From contig NZ_CP163435.1 in NCBI RefSeq assembly GCF_041051975.1, positions 1,364,001-1,428,000 of the forward strand: a stretch of 64,000 bases of DNA. The letters are read 5' to 3'. Within the stretch, counting starts at the first letter, position 1. The number at the start of each line of letters is the position of its first letter. A program made the translations under genes and the position numbers. The DNA comes from Streptomyces sp. R21. Its GTDB lineage: Bacteria > Actinomycetota > Actinomycetes > Streptomycetales > Streptomycetaceae. This document shows, piece by piece, positions 16,413-23,951 of this stretch. A model generated the notes under the pieces. That model was not told the origin of the DNA and searched no databases. It worked only from the letters and a program-made list of their open reading frames with translations.

Positions 16413-16422
16413 ACCGAACGGT
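16413..16422. promoter_or_regulatory. ACCG-AA-CGGT dyad upstream of amidohydrolase gene
   Basis: A short dyad TACCGAACGGTC lies 72 bp upstream of the amidohydrolase start. It matches on the other strand the TACCGTTCGGTA dyad found before the amidase gene at 41538-41549. Such ACCGTTCGGT boxes are common operators of TetR-family regulators; the regulator here is unknown. Confidence 0.4.
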
Positions 16423-16532
16423 CCAGTCAATGATTCAGCATACGGAATAGTGGATCAATGCAGCCCGAAGGCTGACCGACCGCTGACACAAAGCTGACGG
16501 CTCGCCCCACCCTTCCCGAGGATCCTTAATTC

Positions 16533-16540
16533 AGTACACT
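16533..16540 (+). promoter_or_regulatory. AGTACACT motif (site 4) upstream of aldehyde dehydrogenase
   Basis: The core AGTACACT lies in an A/T-rich patch (CTTAATTCAGTACACTTAAA) 65 nt before the ALDH ATG. TACACT could serve as the -10 box. It follows the AGTNNACT pattern of the other sites. Confidence 0.52.
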
Positions 16541-16550
16541 TAAATCCACC

Positions 16551-16586
16551 CGCGCTGCACGCGCTGCACGCGCTGCACGCGCTGTA
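16551..16586 (+). repeat. Four tandem 9-bp repeats (CGCGCTGCA) in the ALDH 5' leader
   Basis: Three exact copies of CGCGCTGCA and a fourth ending TGTA are head to tail between the site 4 motif and the ribosome-binding site (AGGAG at 16594-16598). The array is self-complementary in part (GCGC, TGCA) and could fold in the mRNA leader. Copy number may vary between strains. Confidence 0.7.
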
Positions 16587-16605
16587 GACGATCAGGAGAC
16601 GACAC

Positions 16606-18084
16606 ATGACGACGGCGTACTCGTTCTCTTCGCAGCTCTACATCGACGGGCGCCGGACCCCGGGCCGGTCGGATGCTCCGATACTCGTGCGCAATCCGGC
16701 AACCGAGGAGACGGTGGCGGAGGTCCCCGGCTCGTCTCCGGCAGATCTACGCCAGGCCGTCGAGGCGGCCCGGCGCGCCTTCGACGAGGGCCCGTGGCCC
16801 CGGATGAAGCCCACGGAACGGGCCGCCGTCCTGCTGCGCATGGCCGAGGAGATGGAGCGCAGGCTGCCCGAACTCGTGGCCGTCAACATGGCCGAGGCAG
16901 GCTCGGTCCGCGCGCTGGCCGAGACCCTGCAGACCCGGGTCCCGGTGACCCACCTGCGCGACATGGCCGAGCGGGTGATGCCGGCCTTCGCCTGGGAGCG
17001 CCCGATGGACCCAACGATCGCCCCGGGCATCGGCATCTCTCAAGGGGTGCTGCGCCGCGAGGCGTTCGGCGTGTGCGCGCTGATCTCCGCCTACAACTTC
17101 CCCTTCTTCCTCAGCATGATGAAGGTGATCCCGGCGCTCGCCGCGGGCTGCACCGCCGTACTCAAGCCGGCGCCCTCGACTCCCTTGGAGTCCCTGCTGA
17201 TCGGCGACTTCGCCGACGCCGCCGGGCTGCCGCCGGGGGTCCTCAACATCGTGACCGGTGACGTCGACGCCGGCCACGAGCTGACCACGCACCCCATGGT
17301 CGACCTCGTAAGCTTCACCGGGTCCGACAAGGTCGGGCGCCTGGTCTACGCCCAGGCCGCGCCCACACTCAAGAAGGTCGTCCTCGAACTCGGCGGCAAG
17401 TCGGCCAACATCGTCCGCGCCGACGGCGACCTCGACGGCGCCGTCCGCTCGGCGCTCGCGGGCATCACCACCCATGCCGGCCAGGGCTGTTCCCTGCTGA
17501 CCCGCACGCTCGTGCACGAGTCCGTCCACGACGAGCTGGTCGACCGGCTGAGCACGGCGCTCGCCGGGGTCAGGGTCGGCGATCCGGCCGACGCGGCCAC
17601 CACCATGGGCCCACTGATCAGCGAGGCACAGCGGGACAAGGTCGAGAAGCTGATCCAGGTGGGTGAGAAGGAAGGGGCGCGTCTCGTCTGCGGCGGCGGG
17701 CGTCCGGCCGGCCTCGACCGGGGCTACTTCGTGGAACCGACCCTCTTCGCCGGCGTCGACAACGACATGACCATCGCGCGCACGGAGTTCTTCGGACCGG
17801 TCGGTGTCGTCATCTCGTTCCGCACGGACGAGGAGGCGGTGCGGATCGCGAACGACAGCCCGTACGGCCTCGCCGGTGCCGTCTGGAGCGCCGACACCCT
17901 GACCGCGTACGACATGGCGGCCCGGATCCGGGCCGGCGGTGTCGCGATCAACGGCGGCAGCGCCGGGGTGAATCCGCGGGCCGCGTTCGGCGGGTACAAG
18001 CAGAGCGGACTGGGCCGGGAGTGGGGCAAGTTCGGGCTGGACGAGTATCTGCAGACCAAGACGGTGAGCTGGGCGGCACGCTGA
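16606..18084 (+). CDS. NAD(P)-dependent aldehyde dehydrogenase
   Basis: This 492-residue protein spans the full ALDH superfamily fold. SAYNFPFFLSMMKVIPALAAG is the cofactor-binding start, and VSFTGSDKVG the Rossmann glycine motif. VVLELGGKSANIV carries the general-base Glu, and THAGQGCSLLTR has the catalytic Cys near residue 292. EFFGPVGVVISF and the C-terminal FGGYKQSGLGREWGKFGLDEY complete it. It oxidises an aldehyde to an acid in the cytosol, probably an intermediate of the cluster. The ATG is supported by AGGAG 7 nt upstream. Transcription probably starts at the AGTACACT site. The gene is followed by a convergent ABC-binding-protein remnant. Confidence 0.93.
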   Translation: MTTAYSFSSQLYIDGRRTPGRSDAPILVRNPATEETVAEVPGSSPADLRQAVEAARRAFDEGPWPRMKPTERAAVLLRMAEEMERRLPELVAVNMAEAGSVRALAETLQTRVPVTHLRDMAERVMPAFAWERPMDPTIAPGIGISQGVLRREAFGVCALISAYNFPFFLSMMKVIPALAAGCTAVLKPAPSTPLESLLIGDFADAAGLPPGVLNIVTGDVDAGHELTTHPMVDLVSFTGSDKVGRLVYAQAAPTLKKVVLELGGKSANIVRADGDLDGAVRSALAGITTHAGQGCSLLTRTLVHESVHDELVDRLSTALAGVRVGDPADAATTMGPLISEAQRDKVEKLIQVGEKEGARLVCGGGRPAGLDRGYFVEPTLFAGVDNDMTIARTEFFGPVGVVISFRTDEEAVRIANDSPYGLAGAVWSADTLTAYDMAARIRAGGVAINGGSAGVNPRAAFGGYKQSGLGREWGKFGLDEYLQTKTVSWAAR

Positions 18085-18103
18085 GACGCATGCCGCCCGG
18101 CCG

Positions 18104-18545
18104 CTACTCGACGGTGACCTTCACGCCGGATATCTGCTCCCCGCAGGCCGGTACTCCCTCCGGATCGGGCACGAACTCCTCGCCCTTCAGGAGGGAGACG
18201 AAGGTGCAGCCGCCCGGGCCGCCGAGCGAGTAGGACCCTTTGTTCTTGAAGTCGGCGGGCTGCGGGAACAGCCCTCCGGCGGTCCAGCTCTTGTCGGCGT
18301 GCAGTGCGGCCATCAGCTCGTCCTGGCTCGCGGTGCAGCCCGCCTTCTCCAGCCCGTGCAGCAGGTCCGCGCTGATTCAGCCGACCGCCTGGGAGAACGA
18401 GGGAATACCGGAGGCGGACTTGGCGTACTTCTTGAGCATTGCGGGCCAGATGCGGGTCGCCTCGGTGTTCTCCACCGGTGCGTACGACGTCATGAAACCC
18501 ACCCCCTGCGCCACCTTCAGCGTCGGCGGCGACTTCAGCAGGTCA
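18104..18545 (-). pseudogene. Remnant of an ABC transporter substrate-binding protein (LivK/Peripla_BP_6 type)
   Basis: One minus-strand frame reads LLKSPPTLKVAQGVGFMTSY, then an ATRIWPAMLKKYAKSASGIP segment, then SFSQAVG, an in-frame TGA at 18379-18377, and continues ISADLLHGLEKAG and KGSYSLGGPGGCTFVSLLKG to a stop at 18104. This is the C-terminal lobe of a periplasmic branched-chain-amino-acid-type binding protein. The N-terminal two thirds, the signal peptide and any start are missing; the thiolase gene ends just upstream. It is therefore a truncated, stop-interrupted relic, possibly of the cluster's former uptake system. Confidence 0.8.
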
Positions 18546-18600
18546 CGCCGTCCGTCCAACGACCGTCCAGTCCCTCGGCTCCGGATTCGATCACGGGCGT

Positions 18601-19773
18601 TCAGACCGTCAGGACCATGGCCGAGCCCATGCCGCCGCCCGCGCACATGGCCGCGACCGCGATCCCGCCGCCTCGGCGGCGCAGCTCGTGCGCCAGGGTC
18701 ACGACCATGCGAGTTCCGGTGGTCGCGATGGGGTGGCCGAGGCTGCACCCGCTGCCGAACGGGTTGACCCGCTCCGGATCGAGGCCCAGTTCACGGGTGG
18801 TGGCCACGGCCACGGCGGCGAAGGCCTCGTTGACCTCGAACAGGTCGACGTCCTCGATCCCGAGCCCGGCGCGGTCAAGTGCCTTGCGGATCGCGGCGAT
18901 CGGCGCGAGGCCCGTCTCGACCGGGTCGACGCCCACGCTCGCCCAGGACCGTACGGTCGCGATGGGTGTCACTCCGTGCGCGGCGGCCACGTCCGAACCG
19001 GCGACGACGACCGCGGCCGCGCCGTCGTTGATGCCGCTGGAGTTGCCGGCCGTGATGGAGAACCCCTCGATCTCGGGGTGCAGCACCTTCAGCGCGGCGA
19101 GCCTCTCCATGCTGGTGTCGTGGCGCGGATGCTCGTCGATGTCGAAGACCGAGATCGCACCGTCCCGCCCGGTGACCTTGACGGGCACGATCTCGTCGGC
19201 GAACCGGCCCTCGTCGATGGCCCGTACGGCCCGCTCGTGGGACCGCAGCGCCCAGGCGTCCATCTCCTGACGGGTGAGGCCGGCCAGCCTTGCCGTGTTC
19301 CAGCCCACGAGGACACCCATGTCGTCGTTGGGCGCCTCGGGGGTCGGGACATGGGTGGGCGCCATCCAGGGGTCCTGCCAGTCGTCGGCGCCCGGGATCC
19401 GCCGCCGGGCCACCGGCGCCGTCGACGACGAGTGCGTTCCGCCCGCGATCACCACCCGGTCCATCCCGGCCCGCACACTCGCGGCGGCGGTCGCCACGCT
19501 CGCGAGTCCGGAGGCGCAGTGCCGGTTGTGCGCCAGGCCGGGCACATGGGTCAAGCCCGCCTCGATCGCCGCGTACCGGGCGATGTCCCCGCCTCCTGCC
19601 AGGGATTCGCCGAGGACCACGTCGTCGATCGACTCGGGCGGCAGCCCGCTGCGGTGCGCGGCCTCGCGGACGACGACCGTGGCGAGTTCGAAGGCGTCGG
19701 TGTCCCGCAGGGTTCCTCGGCGGGCGGTTCCGATCGCGGTGCGGCACGCGGAGAGAAGAACGGCATCAACCAT
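18601..19773 (-). CDS. Acetyl-CoA C-acyltransferase (thiolase) family protein
   Basis: This 390-residue thiolase should carry out the CoA-dependent cleavage of a 3-ketoacyl-CoA. The nucleophilic Cys is near residue 86 in HNRHCASGL. VNEAFAAVAV, SLGHPIATTGTRM (the catalytic His; the usual GHPxGxTG is here GHPIATTG) and AMCAGGGMGSAMV with the second Cys are present. The ATG at 19773 lies 9 nt after an AGTACT core and lacks a ribosome-binding site, so leaderless translation is likely. It is divergent from the acyl-CoA dehydrogenase at 19871. Confidence 0.93.
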   Translation of the reverse strand: MVDAVLLSACRTAIGTARRGTLRDTDAFELATVVVREAAHRSGLPPESIDDVVLGESLAGGGDIARYAAIEAGLTHVPGLAHNRHCASGLASVATAAASVRAGMDRVVIAGGTHSSSTAPVARRRIPGADDWQDPWMAPTHVPTPEAPNDDMGVLVGWNTARLAGLTRQEMDAWALRSHERAVRAIDEGRFADEIVPVKVTGRDGAISVFDIDEHPRHDTSMERLAALKVLHPEIEGFSITAGNSSGINDGAAAVVVAGSDVAAAHGVTPIATVRSWASVGVDPVETGLAPIAAIRKALDRAGLGIEDVDLFEVNEAFAAVAVATTRELGLDPERVNPFGSGCSLGHPIATTGTRMVVTLAHELRRRGGGIAVAAMCAGGGMGSAMVLTV

Positions 19774-19782
19774 GGAATTCAG

Positions 19783-19788
19783 AGTACT
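19783..19788 (-). promoter_or_regulatory. AGTACT motif (site 5): leaderless-type promoter of the thiolase gene
   Basis: The minus strand reads TTATTTAAGTACTCTGAATT before CC and the ATG. The palindromic AGTACT core is 9 nt from the ATG at 19773, the same spacing as at site 1. The core is 6 bp (no central NN insertion), so it is a shortened or variant member of the AGTNNACT set. Confidence 0.48.
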
Positions 19789-19870
19789 TAAATAAGTCCC
19801 GACGGGCAGGGTCCGGGAGAGATCGCGCCAATATCTCGACCACGTCGACAAAAGAGGATACCTTGCTGGG

Positions 19871-20995
19871 GTGAACTTCGAGCTCAGCGAGGAGCAGGAC
19901 ATGCTCCGTGAGGCCTCGCGCGACCTGCTGTCGGACCGGGCCCCGATCGAGCACGTGCGGGCATGGACGGATCGCGACGAGGACGTCGATCCCGAGGTGT
20001 GGCGGCTGACGGCCGACCTCGGCTGGCCCGGTCTGGCCCTGCCCGAGGAGTACGGCGGCGCAGGTCAGGGTCTGGTGGAACTCGCCCTCGTCGCCGAGGA
20101 GATGGGGCGTGCGCTCGGGCGGGGTCCGTTCGCGCCCACCGCGATCGTCGGGAGGGCACTCTCCACTGCGGCGACGCCCGAGCTGCGGGCCGAGGTGCTG
20201 CCCGAGCTCGCCGCCGGGTCGGGCTGGGCCACCTGGGCCGTCGCCGAACCGCACGCCCCGTGGTCCCTCGACGGCGTCCGCGCCATCGCCCAGGCCGACG
20301 GGGACGCGATCGTCATCGACGGGGTCAAGACGGCGGTGCAGGACGCGAGCGGTGCCAGGTGGCTGCTGGTCACCGCACGCCATGACGGGGTTCCGGCGTC
20401 CTTCCTCGTCGACCGCGCCGCCCCCGGTGTCACCGTCCGCCGGCAGCAGGTCCTGGATCTGACCCGCTCGTTCTACGAGGTCCGGTTCGAGGGCCTACGC
20501 GTACCGCGCGAGCGCCGCCTGGCCGCCGGGCCCGACGAGATCCAGCGGCTGCTCGACGAGGCGTCGGTGCTGCGGTGCGCCGACGCGCTCGGGGTGATGG
20601 AGCGCATGCTCGAGCTCACGGTCGAACACACCAAGTCCCGCGTGCAGTTCGGGAAGCCGATCGGCACGTTTCAGGCTGTCAAGCACCAGTGCGCCGACAT
20701 GGCTCTGCTGGTGCACGGCGCCCGGGCCGCCACCTCCTACGCGGCGATGGCCGCCGACGCAGGCGCCGACGACGCCGACCGGGCCGCCTGCGCCGCCGCC
20801 TCGTACGTCTCTCAAGGGGCCGCCGAGGTCGCCGCCCGGGCGCTCCAACTGCACGGCGGCATCGGCTTCACCTGGGAGCACGACCTCCACCTCCTGCTGC
20901 GCCGCGCCCGGGCCGACAGCGTGCTGTACGGCGATGCCGCCGTGCACCGCGACCGGCTGTGCACCCTCCTGCGGCGGTCTCCCGTGTCTGCCTGA
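19871..20995 (+). CDS. Acyl-CoA dehydrogenase family protein (FadE-like)
   Basis: This 374-residue flavoprotein has FELSEEQDMLREASRDLL, ALPEEYGGAGQG, SRVQFGKPIGTFQAVKHQ and LQLHGGIGFTWEHDLHLLLRRA. It is the likely partner-type paralogue of the dehydrogenase at 3830-4999. The middle domain is shortened and lacks an obvious FAD-binding TEP/TS motif (it reads VAEPHAPWSLDG), which is common in one subunit of heteromeric FadE pairs. The GTG start at 19871 has a weak purine-rich upstream stretch (AGAGGA). Two SDR genes follow at 24 and 10 nt, forming an operon. Confidence 0.87.
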   Translation: MNFELSEEQDMLREASRDLLSDRAPIEHVRAWTDRDEDVDPEVWRLTADLGWPGLALPEEYGGAGQGLVELALVAEEMGRALGRGPFAPTAIVGRALSTAATPELRAEVLPELAAGSGWATWAVAEPHAPWSLDGVRAIAQADGDAIVIDGVKTAVQDASGARWLLVTARHDGVPASFLVDRAAPGVTVRRQQVLDLTRSFYEVRFEGLRVPRERRLAAGPDEIQRLLDEASVLRCADALGVMERMLELTVEHTKSRVQFGKPIGTFQAVKHQCADMALLVHGARAATSYAAMAADAGADDADRAACAAASYVSQGAAEVAARALQLHGGIGFTWEHDLHLLLRRARADSVLYGDAAVHRDRLCTLLRRSPVSA

Positions 20996-21019
20996 GCCGC
21001 ACGATCCGAAAGGTTCCCG

Positions 21020-21784
21020 ATGGAGATCAAGGGCAAGAAGGCCGTGGTGTTCGGCGGCGCCTCCGGCATGGGCCGGGCCACCGCCGAGCTGCTCGCGGCC
21101 CGCGGCGCCGACGTCGCCGTACTCGACCGTCCCACGTCGGCCGGTGCCGAGGTCGCCGCCGCGTTCGGCGCGAGCTTCCATCCCGTCGACGTGACCGACT
21201 TCGAGGCGACGGAGGGCGCGCTGGACGCCGCCGTAGAAGCGCTCGGCGGGTTGCACGTGTCGGTCACCACGGCGGGCGGCGGCAGCGTACGGCGCACCCT
21301 CGGCAAGAGCGGTCCGCACGATCTGGAGACCTTCCGCCGGGTGCTCGACCTGAACGCCGTCGCCACCTTCAACATCAGCCGGCTGGCCGCCGCGCACATG
21401 AGCCGCAACGAGCCCGAGGAGCCCGACGGCGAACGGGGCGTCATCGTCAACACCTCGTCGATCGCTGCCTTCGAGGGGCAGATCGGGCAGGTCGCCTACT
21501 CGGCGGCCAAGGCGGCGATCGCCGGGATGAGCCTGACCATGGCCCGCGATCTCGGCTCGCTCGGCATCCGTGTGGTCGCCATCGCGCCCAGCCTGTTCGA
21601 GACGGGCGCCACCGAGAAGATCCCCGCCGAGACGCGCGCCGCGCTGGTGAAGGACGCCGCGTTCCCCAGGCGGCTGGGGCGCCCCGAGGAGTACGCGAGG
21701 CTCGCCCTCGCCGTCGTCGACAACCCGATGCTGAACGGCCAGTGCCTGCGGCTCGACGCGGGTCAGCGGTTCGGCCCGAAGTGA
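21020..21784 (+). CDS. SDR family oxidoreductase (17-beta-HSD10-like)
   Basis: This 254-residue SDR has FGGASGMGRATAELL as the cofactor motif (residues about 12-26) and NTSSIAAFEGQIGQVAYSAA with the catalytic Ser, then AYSAAKAA with Tyr-x3-Lys, and a C-terminal NGQCLRLDAGQRFGPK. The pattern, including GQIGQVAYSAAK, is that of the HSD10/3-hydroxyacyl-CoA dehydrogenase type II branch, so NAD-dependent oxidation of a 3-hydroxyacyl-CoA is a good guess. The usual NNAG is replaced by TTAGGG. GAAAGG precedes the ATG. It is the second gene of the operon 19871-22553. Confidence 0.9.
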   Translation: MEIKGKKAVVFGGASGMGRATAELLAARGADVAVLDRPTSAGAEVAAAFGASFHPVDVTDFEATEGALDAAVEALGGLHVSVTTAGGGSVRRTLGKSGPHDLETFRRVLDLNAVATFNISRLAAAHMSRNEPEEPDGERGVIVNTSSIAAFEGQIGQVAYSAAKAAIAGMSLTMARDLGSLGIRVVAIAPSLFETGATEKIPAETRAALVKDAAFPRRLGRPEEYARLALAVVDNPMLNGQCLRLDAGQRFGPK

Positions 21785-21794
21785 GGTTCTTCTG

Positions 21795-22553
21795 ATGCCG
21801 GACAACACAGAGCACCAGGGCAAGGTCGCCCTCATCACCGGGGGCGGCCGCGGCTTCGGCAAGGCGTTCGGCGAGGCCCTCTCGACCCTCGGCGCGCATG
21901 TCGTGCTCGCCGACATCGACGGCGCCGCCGCGGCCGAGGCGGCGGCGGAACTCACCGCGAAGGGCCTGGGCGCGACCGGCGTCGCCTGCGACGTGGCCGA
22001 CGAGGCCGGGGTCGGCGCGGTCGTGAGCGAGGTCGTCGAACGCCACGGCGGGCTCGACATCCTGGTCAACAACGCCGGCCTGCACGCCGCCTACAACAAG
22101 CCCTTCACCGAACTGGGCCTGGCCAAGGTGCGCCGAGTCCTCGACGTCAACGTCATGGGCACCGTCATCTGCTCGCTCGCGGCGCACGAGGCCATGCGGG
22201 GACGGCCCGGCGCCTCCATCGTCAACATCTCGTCATCGGCGGCCTATGCGAACCGCAGCATCTACGGCGTCTCCAAACTCGCCGTACGGGGCCTCACGGT
22301 GTCCTTCGCGCGCGAGTTCGCCGCCGACGGGATCCGGGTCAACGCGATCGCGCCGGGTCTCATCTTCACCGACGCCGTTCGGGCCCAGCTCTCCCCCGCC
22401 GAGGCGGACCGTGTCCTCGGGGAGCAGATCCTGCGGCAGGAGGGCCGGGAGCAGGACATCGTCGAGGCACTGCTGTATCTGGTCTCGTCGAAGGCGTCGT
22501 TCGTGACGGGTGAGACCCTGCGGGTGACGGGCGGGTTCGCGCTGTCCGTCTAG
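21795..22553 (+). CDS. SDR family oxidoreductase
   Basis: This 252-residue classical SDR has TGGGRGFGKAFGEAL as the cofactor motif, DILVNNAGLH, the catalytic Ser in NISSSAAYAN, YGVSKLA as Tyr-x3-Lys and RVTGGFALSV at the C-terminus. It should oxidise or reduce a hydroxyl/keto group with NAD(P). It is 10 nt downstream of the previous SDR and ends at a strong bidirectional hairpin. Two successive SDRs after an acyl-CoA dehydrogenase suggest two hydroxyl oxidations, one on the acyl chain and one on a ring, but this is inference. Confidence 0.9.
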   Translation: MPDNTEHQGKVALITGGGRGFGKAFGEALSTLGAHVVLADIDGAAAAEAAAELTAKGLGATGVACDVADEAGVGAVVSEVVERHGGLDILVNNAGLHAAYNKPFTELGLAKVRRVLDVNVMGTVICSLAAHEAMRGRPGASIVNISSSAAYANRSIYGVSKLAVRGLTVSFAREFAADGIRVNAIAPGLIFTDAVRAQLSPAEADRVLGEQILRQEGREQDIVEALLYLVSSKASFVTGETLRVTGGFALSV

Positions 22554-22566
22554 TCTCCGCACACGC

Positions 22567-22600
22567 CTGTGGCCCCGCGACGACGGTCGCGGGGCCACAG
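22567..22600. terminator. Strong bidirectional hairpin terminator
   Basis: Perfect 15-bp arms CTGTGGCCCCGCGAC and GTCGCGGGGCCACAG enclose a GACG loop between the convergent SDR (end 22553) and membrane-protein (end 22615) genes. Confidence 0.85.
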
Positions 22601-22614
22601 CTGTTGTGGCGGTC

Positions 22615-23355
22615 CTACACGGTCACCGGTTCGTTCTCCGGCTTCCCGGCCAGTTCCTTCTCCTCGTTCGTGATCGCCTTCAGCAGCACGTACGGCGTGG
22701 CGATCTTCCACACGGCGTACGCGACCGAGGGGATGATGTTCGCGAGAAGTCCGTTCCAGGCGAGTGGCCCGTCCTGGTTGAGGAAGACGAAGGCGCCCGG
22801 GACGAGCGTCACTCCCAGCACCAGGCTGAGCCAGCCGTACCAGCGCGGGAAGAGCGGCTTCTCCCGGGTGTGGTCGATGAACGCGGCGTATCCGATCGAC
22901 CAGACCTGGAGCACGAAGATGCAGGCGTTGCCCACGAACATGAGCCAGAAGGTGTCGACCATCGCGGTCAGGACGTCGACGGAGTGGCTCTCCGGTCGGT
23001 AGGCCGCGGCGGCGAGGATCGCGAGCGGGAAGAAGAACCCGAGCGGGGCCACCACGCCCGTGGTGAGCTGGGTCATGGACAGCAGCCCCCAGCCGCCCTC
23101 GACCCGGCGCAGCTGCATGCTCGTCACGATGACGTACGGATACTCGAACGGGACGAGCAGAACCATCAGGGCGACACAGGTGAGGATCCCCGTGCGGTGG
23201 TCCTTGAGGAAAGCGACGACATCCTCGGGGCTTTCCGTCGGGCTCATCGGCGGAGTGAGGTGGCCCACGGCGAACGCGGCGAGGAATCCCACGAAGAGGA
23301 TGACGCCGCACCACGCCGATATTCTCTGCAGTCTTATGTAGAGGTCTTTCTTCAT
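22615..23355 (-). CDS. Polytopic membrane protein of unknown function
   Basis: A 246-residue integral membrane protein with about six or seven hydrophobic helices: ISAWCGVILFVGFLAAFAVG, then ILTCVALMVLLVPF, GVVAPLGFFFPLAILAAAA, FWLMFVGNACIFVLQVW, WYGWLSLVLGVTLVPGAFVF and a last one around NIIPSVAYAVWKIATPYVLL. The N-terminus (MKKDLYIRLQR) and C-terminus are charged. I recognise no transporter motif. It lies 29 nt downstream of the flavin reductase gene in the operon 25129-22615, so a role in uptake or membrane handling of that monooxygenase's hydrophobic substrate is possible but unsupported. Confidence 0.75.
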   Translation of the reverse strand: MKKDLYIRLQRISAWCGVILFVGFLAAFAVGHLTPPMSPTESPEDVVAFLKDHRTGILTCVALMVLLVPFEYPYVIVTSMQLRRVEGGWGLLSMTQLTTGVVAPLGFFFPLAILAAAAYRPESHSVDVLTAMVDTFWLMFVGNACIFVLQVWSIGYAAFIDHTREKPLFPRWYGWLSLVLGVTLVPGAFVFLNQDGPLAWNGLLANIIPSVAYAVWKIATPYVLLKAITNEEKELAGKPENEPVTV

Positions 23356-23384
23356 CTACGGCTCCCTATTGTGCCGACCGGTGC

Positions 23385-23951
23385 CTACCGGCCGATCTCG
23401 TGCCAGCCCACGAGGCTGTCGAGCAGCTGACCCGCGCTCGACATGTAGTCGCCGTATCCGCCCCGGAAGAACAGCAGCGGGGTCTTGAGCGACTCGACGC
23501 GCAGGTCACGGACCCGCCCGACGACCAACAGGTGATCTCCGATCTCGACAACCTGCTCCACCGCGCAGTCGACCCACGCGACGATCCCGTCCAACACGGG
23601 GCTGCCCAGCGGCGACGTCCGCCAGGTCGTGTCCGCGAACCGCTCCTGCGCCGGGCCACCCGCCAGCTTCCGCGACAGCCGTTCCTGGTTGCCCGCGAGC
23701 GCGTTGGCGCAGAAGCGGCCCGCTGTCCTGATCGTCCGCAGGGTCATGGAGGAGCGGTCCGCGAGGAAGGACACCAGGGGCGGCTCCAGCGACACGGACG
23801 TGAAGGTGCCGACGACCATGCCGTGCGGCCGTTCCTCGGCGTCCGTGGTGGTGATCGCGACCACGGAGGTGGGGAAGTTGCCCAGTACGTCGCGGAACAG
23901 CCGCCCGTCGATCGCGTCCGGCGTCCGCGTGTGCGTCACGCCGTCGCTCAT
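23385..23951 (-). CDS. Flavin reductase family protein (HsaB-like reductase component)
   Basis: This 188-residue FMN-binding split-barrel protein has FRDVLGNFPTSVVAITTTDA, the FMN-phosphate region MVVGTFTSVSLEPPLVSFLA, FCANALAGNQERLSRKLAGG and WVDCAVEQVVEIGDHLLVVG. It supplies reduced flavin to a partner oxygenase. Its ATG at 23951 overlaps the stop of the oxygenase-like gene (ATGA), strong evidence for a two-component monooxygenase. HsaA/HsaB of actinobacterial steroid degradation are built this way, but no other hsa genes are present, so the substrate is not assumed to be a steroid. Confidence 0.9.
   Translation of the reverse strand: MSDGVTHTRTPDAIDGRLFRDVLGNFPTSVVAITTTDAEERPHGMVVGTFTSVSLEPPLVSFLADRSSMTLRTIRTAGRFCANALAGNQERLSRKLAGGPAQERFADTTWRTSPLGSPVLDGIVAWVDCAVEQVVEIGDHLLVVGRVRDLRVESLKTPLLFFRGGYGDYMSSAGQLLDSLVGWHEIGR

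Noticed and set aside
16551..16586. Tandem 9-bp repeat as a possible CRISPR fragment or iteron origin
   Set aside because: The repeats are directly adjacent without spacers, too short and GC-rich for CRISPR, and no replication gene is nearby.
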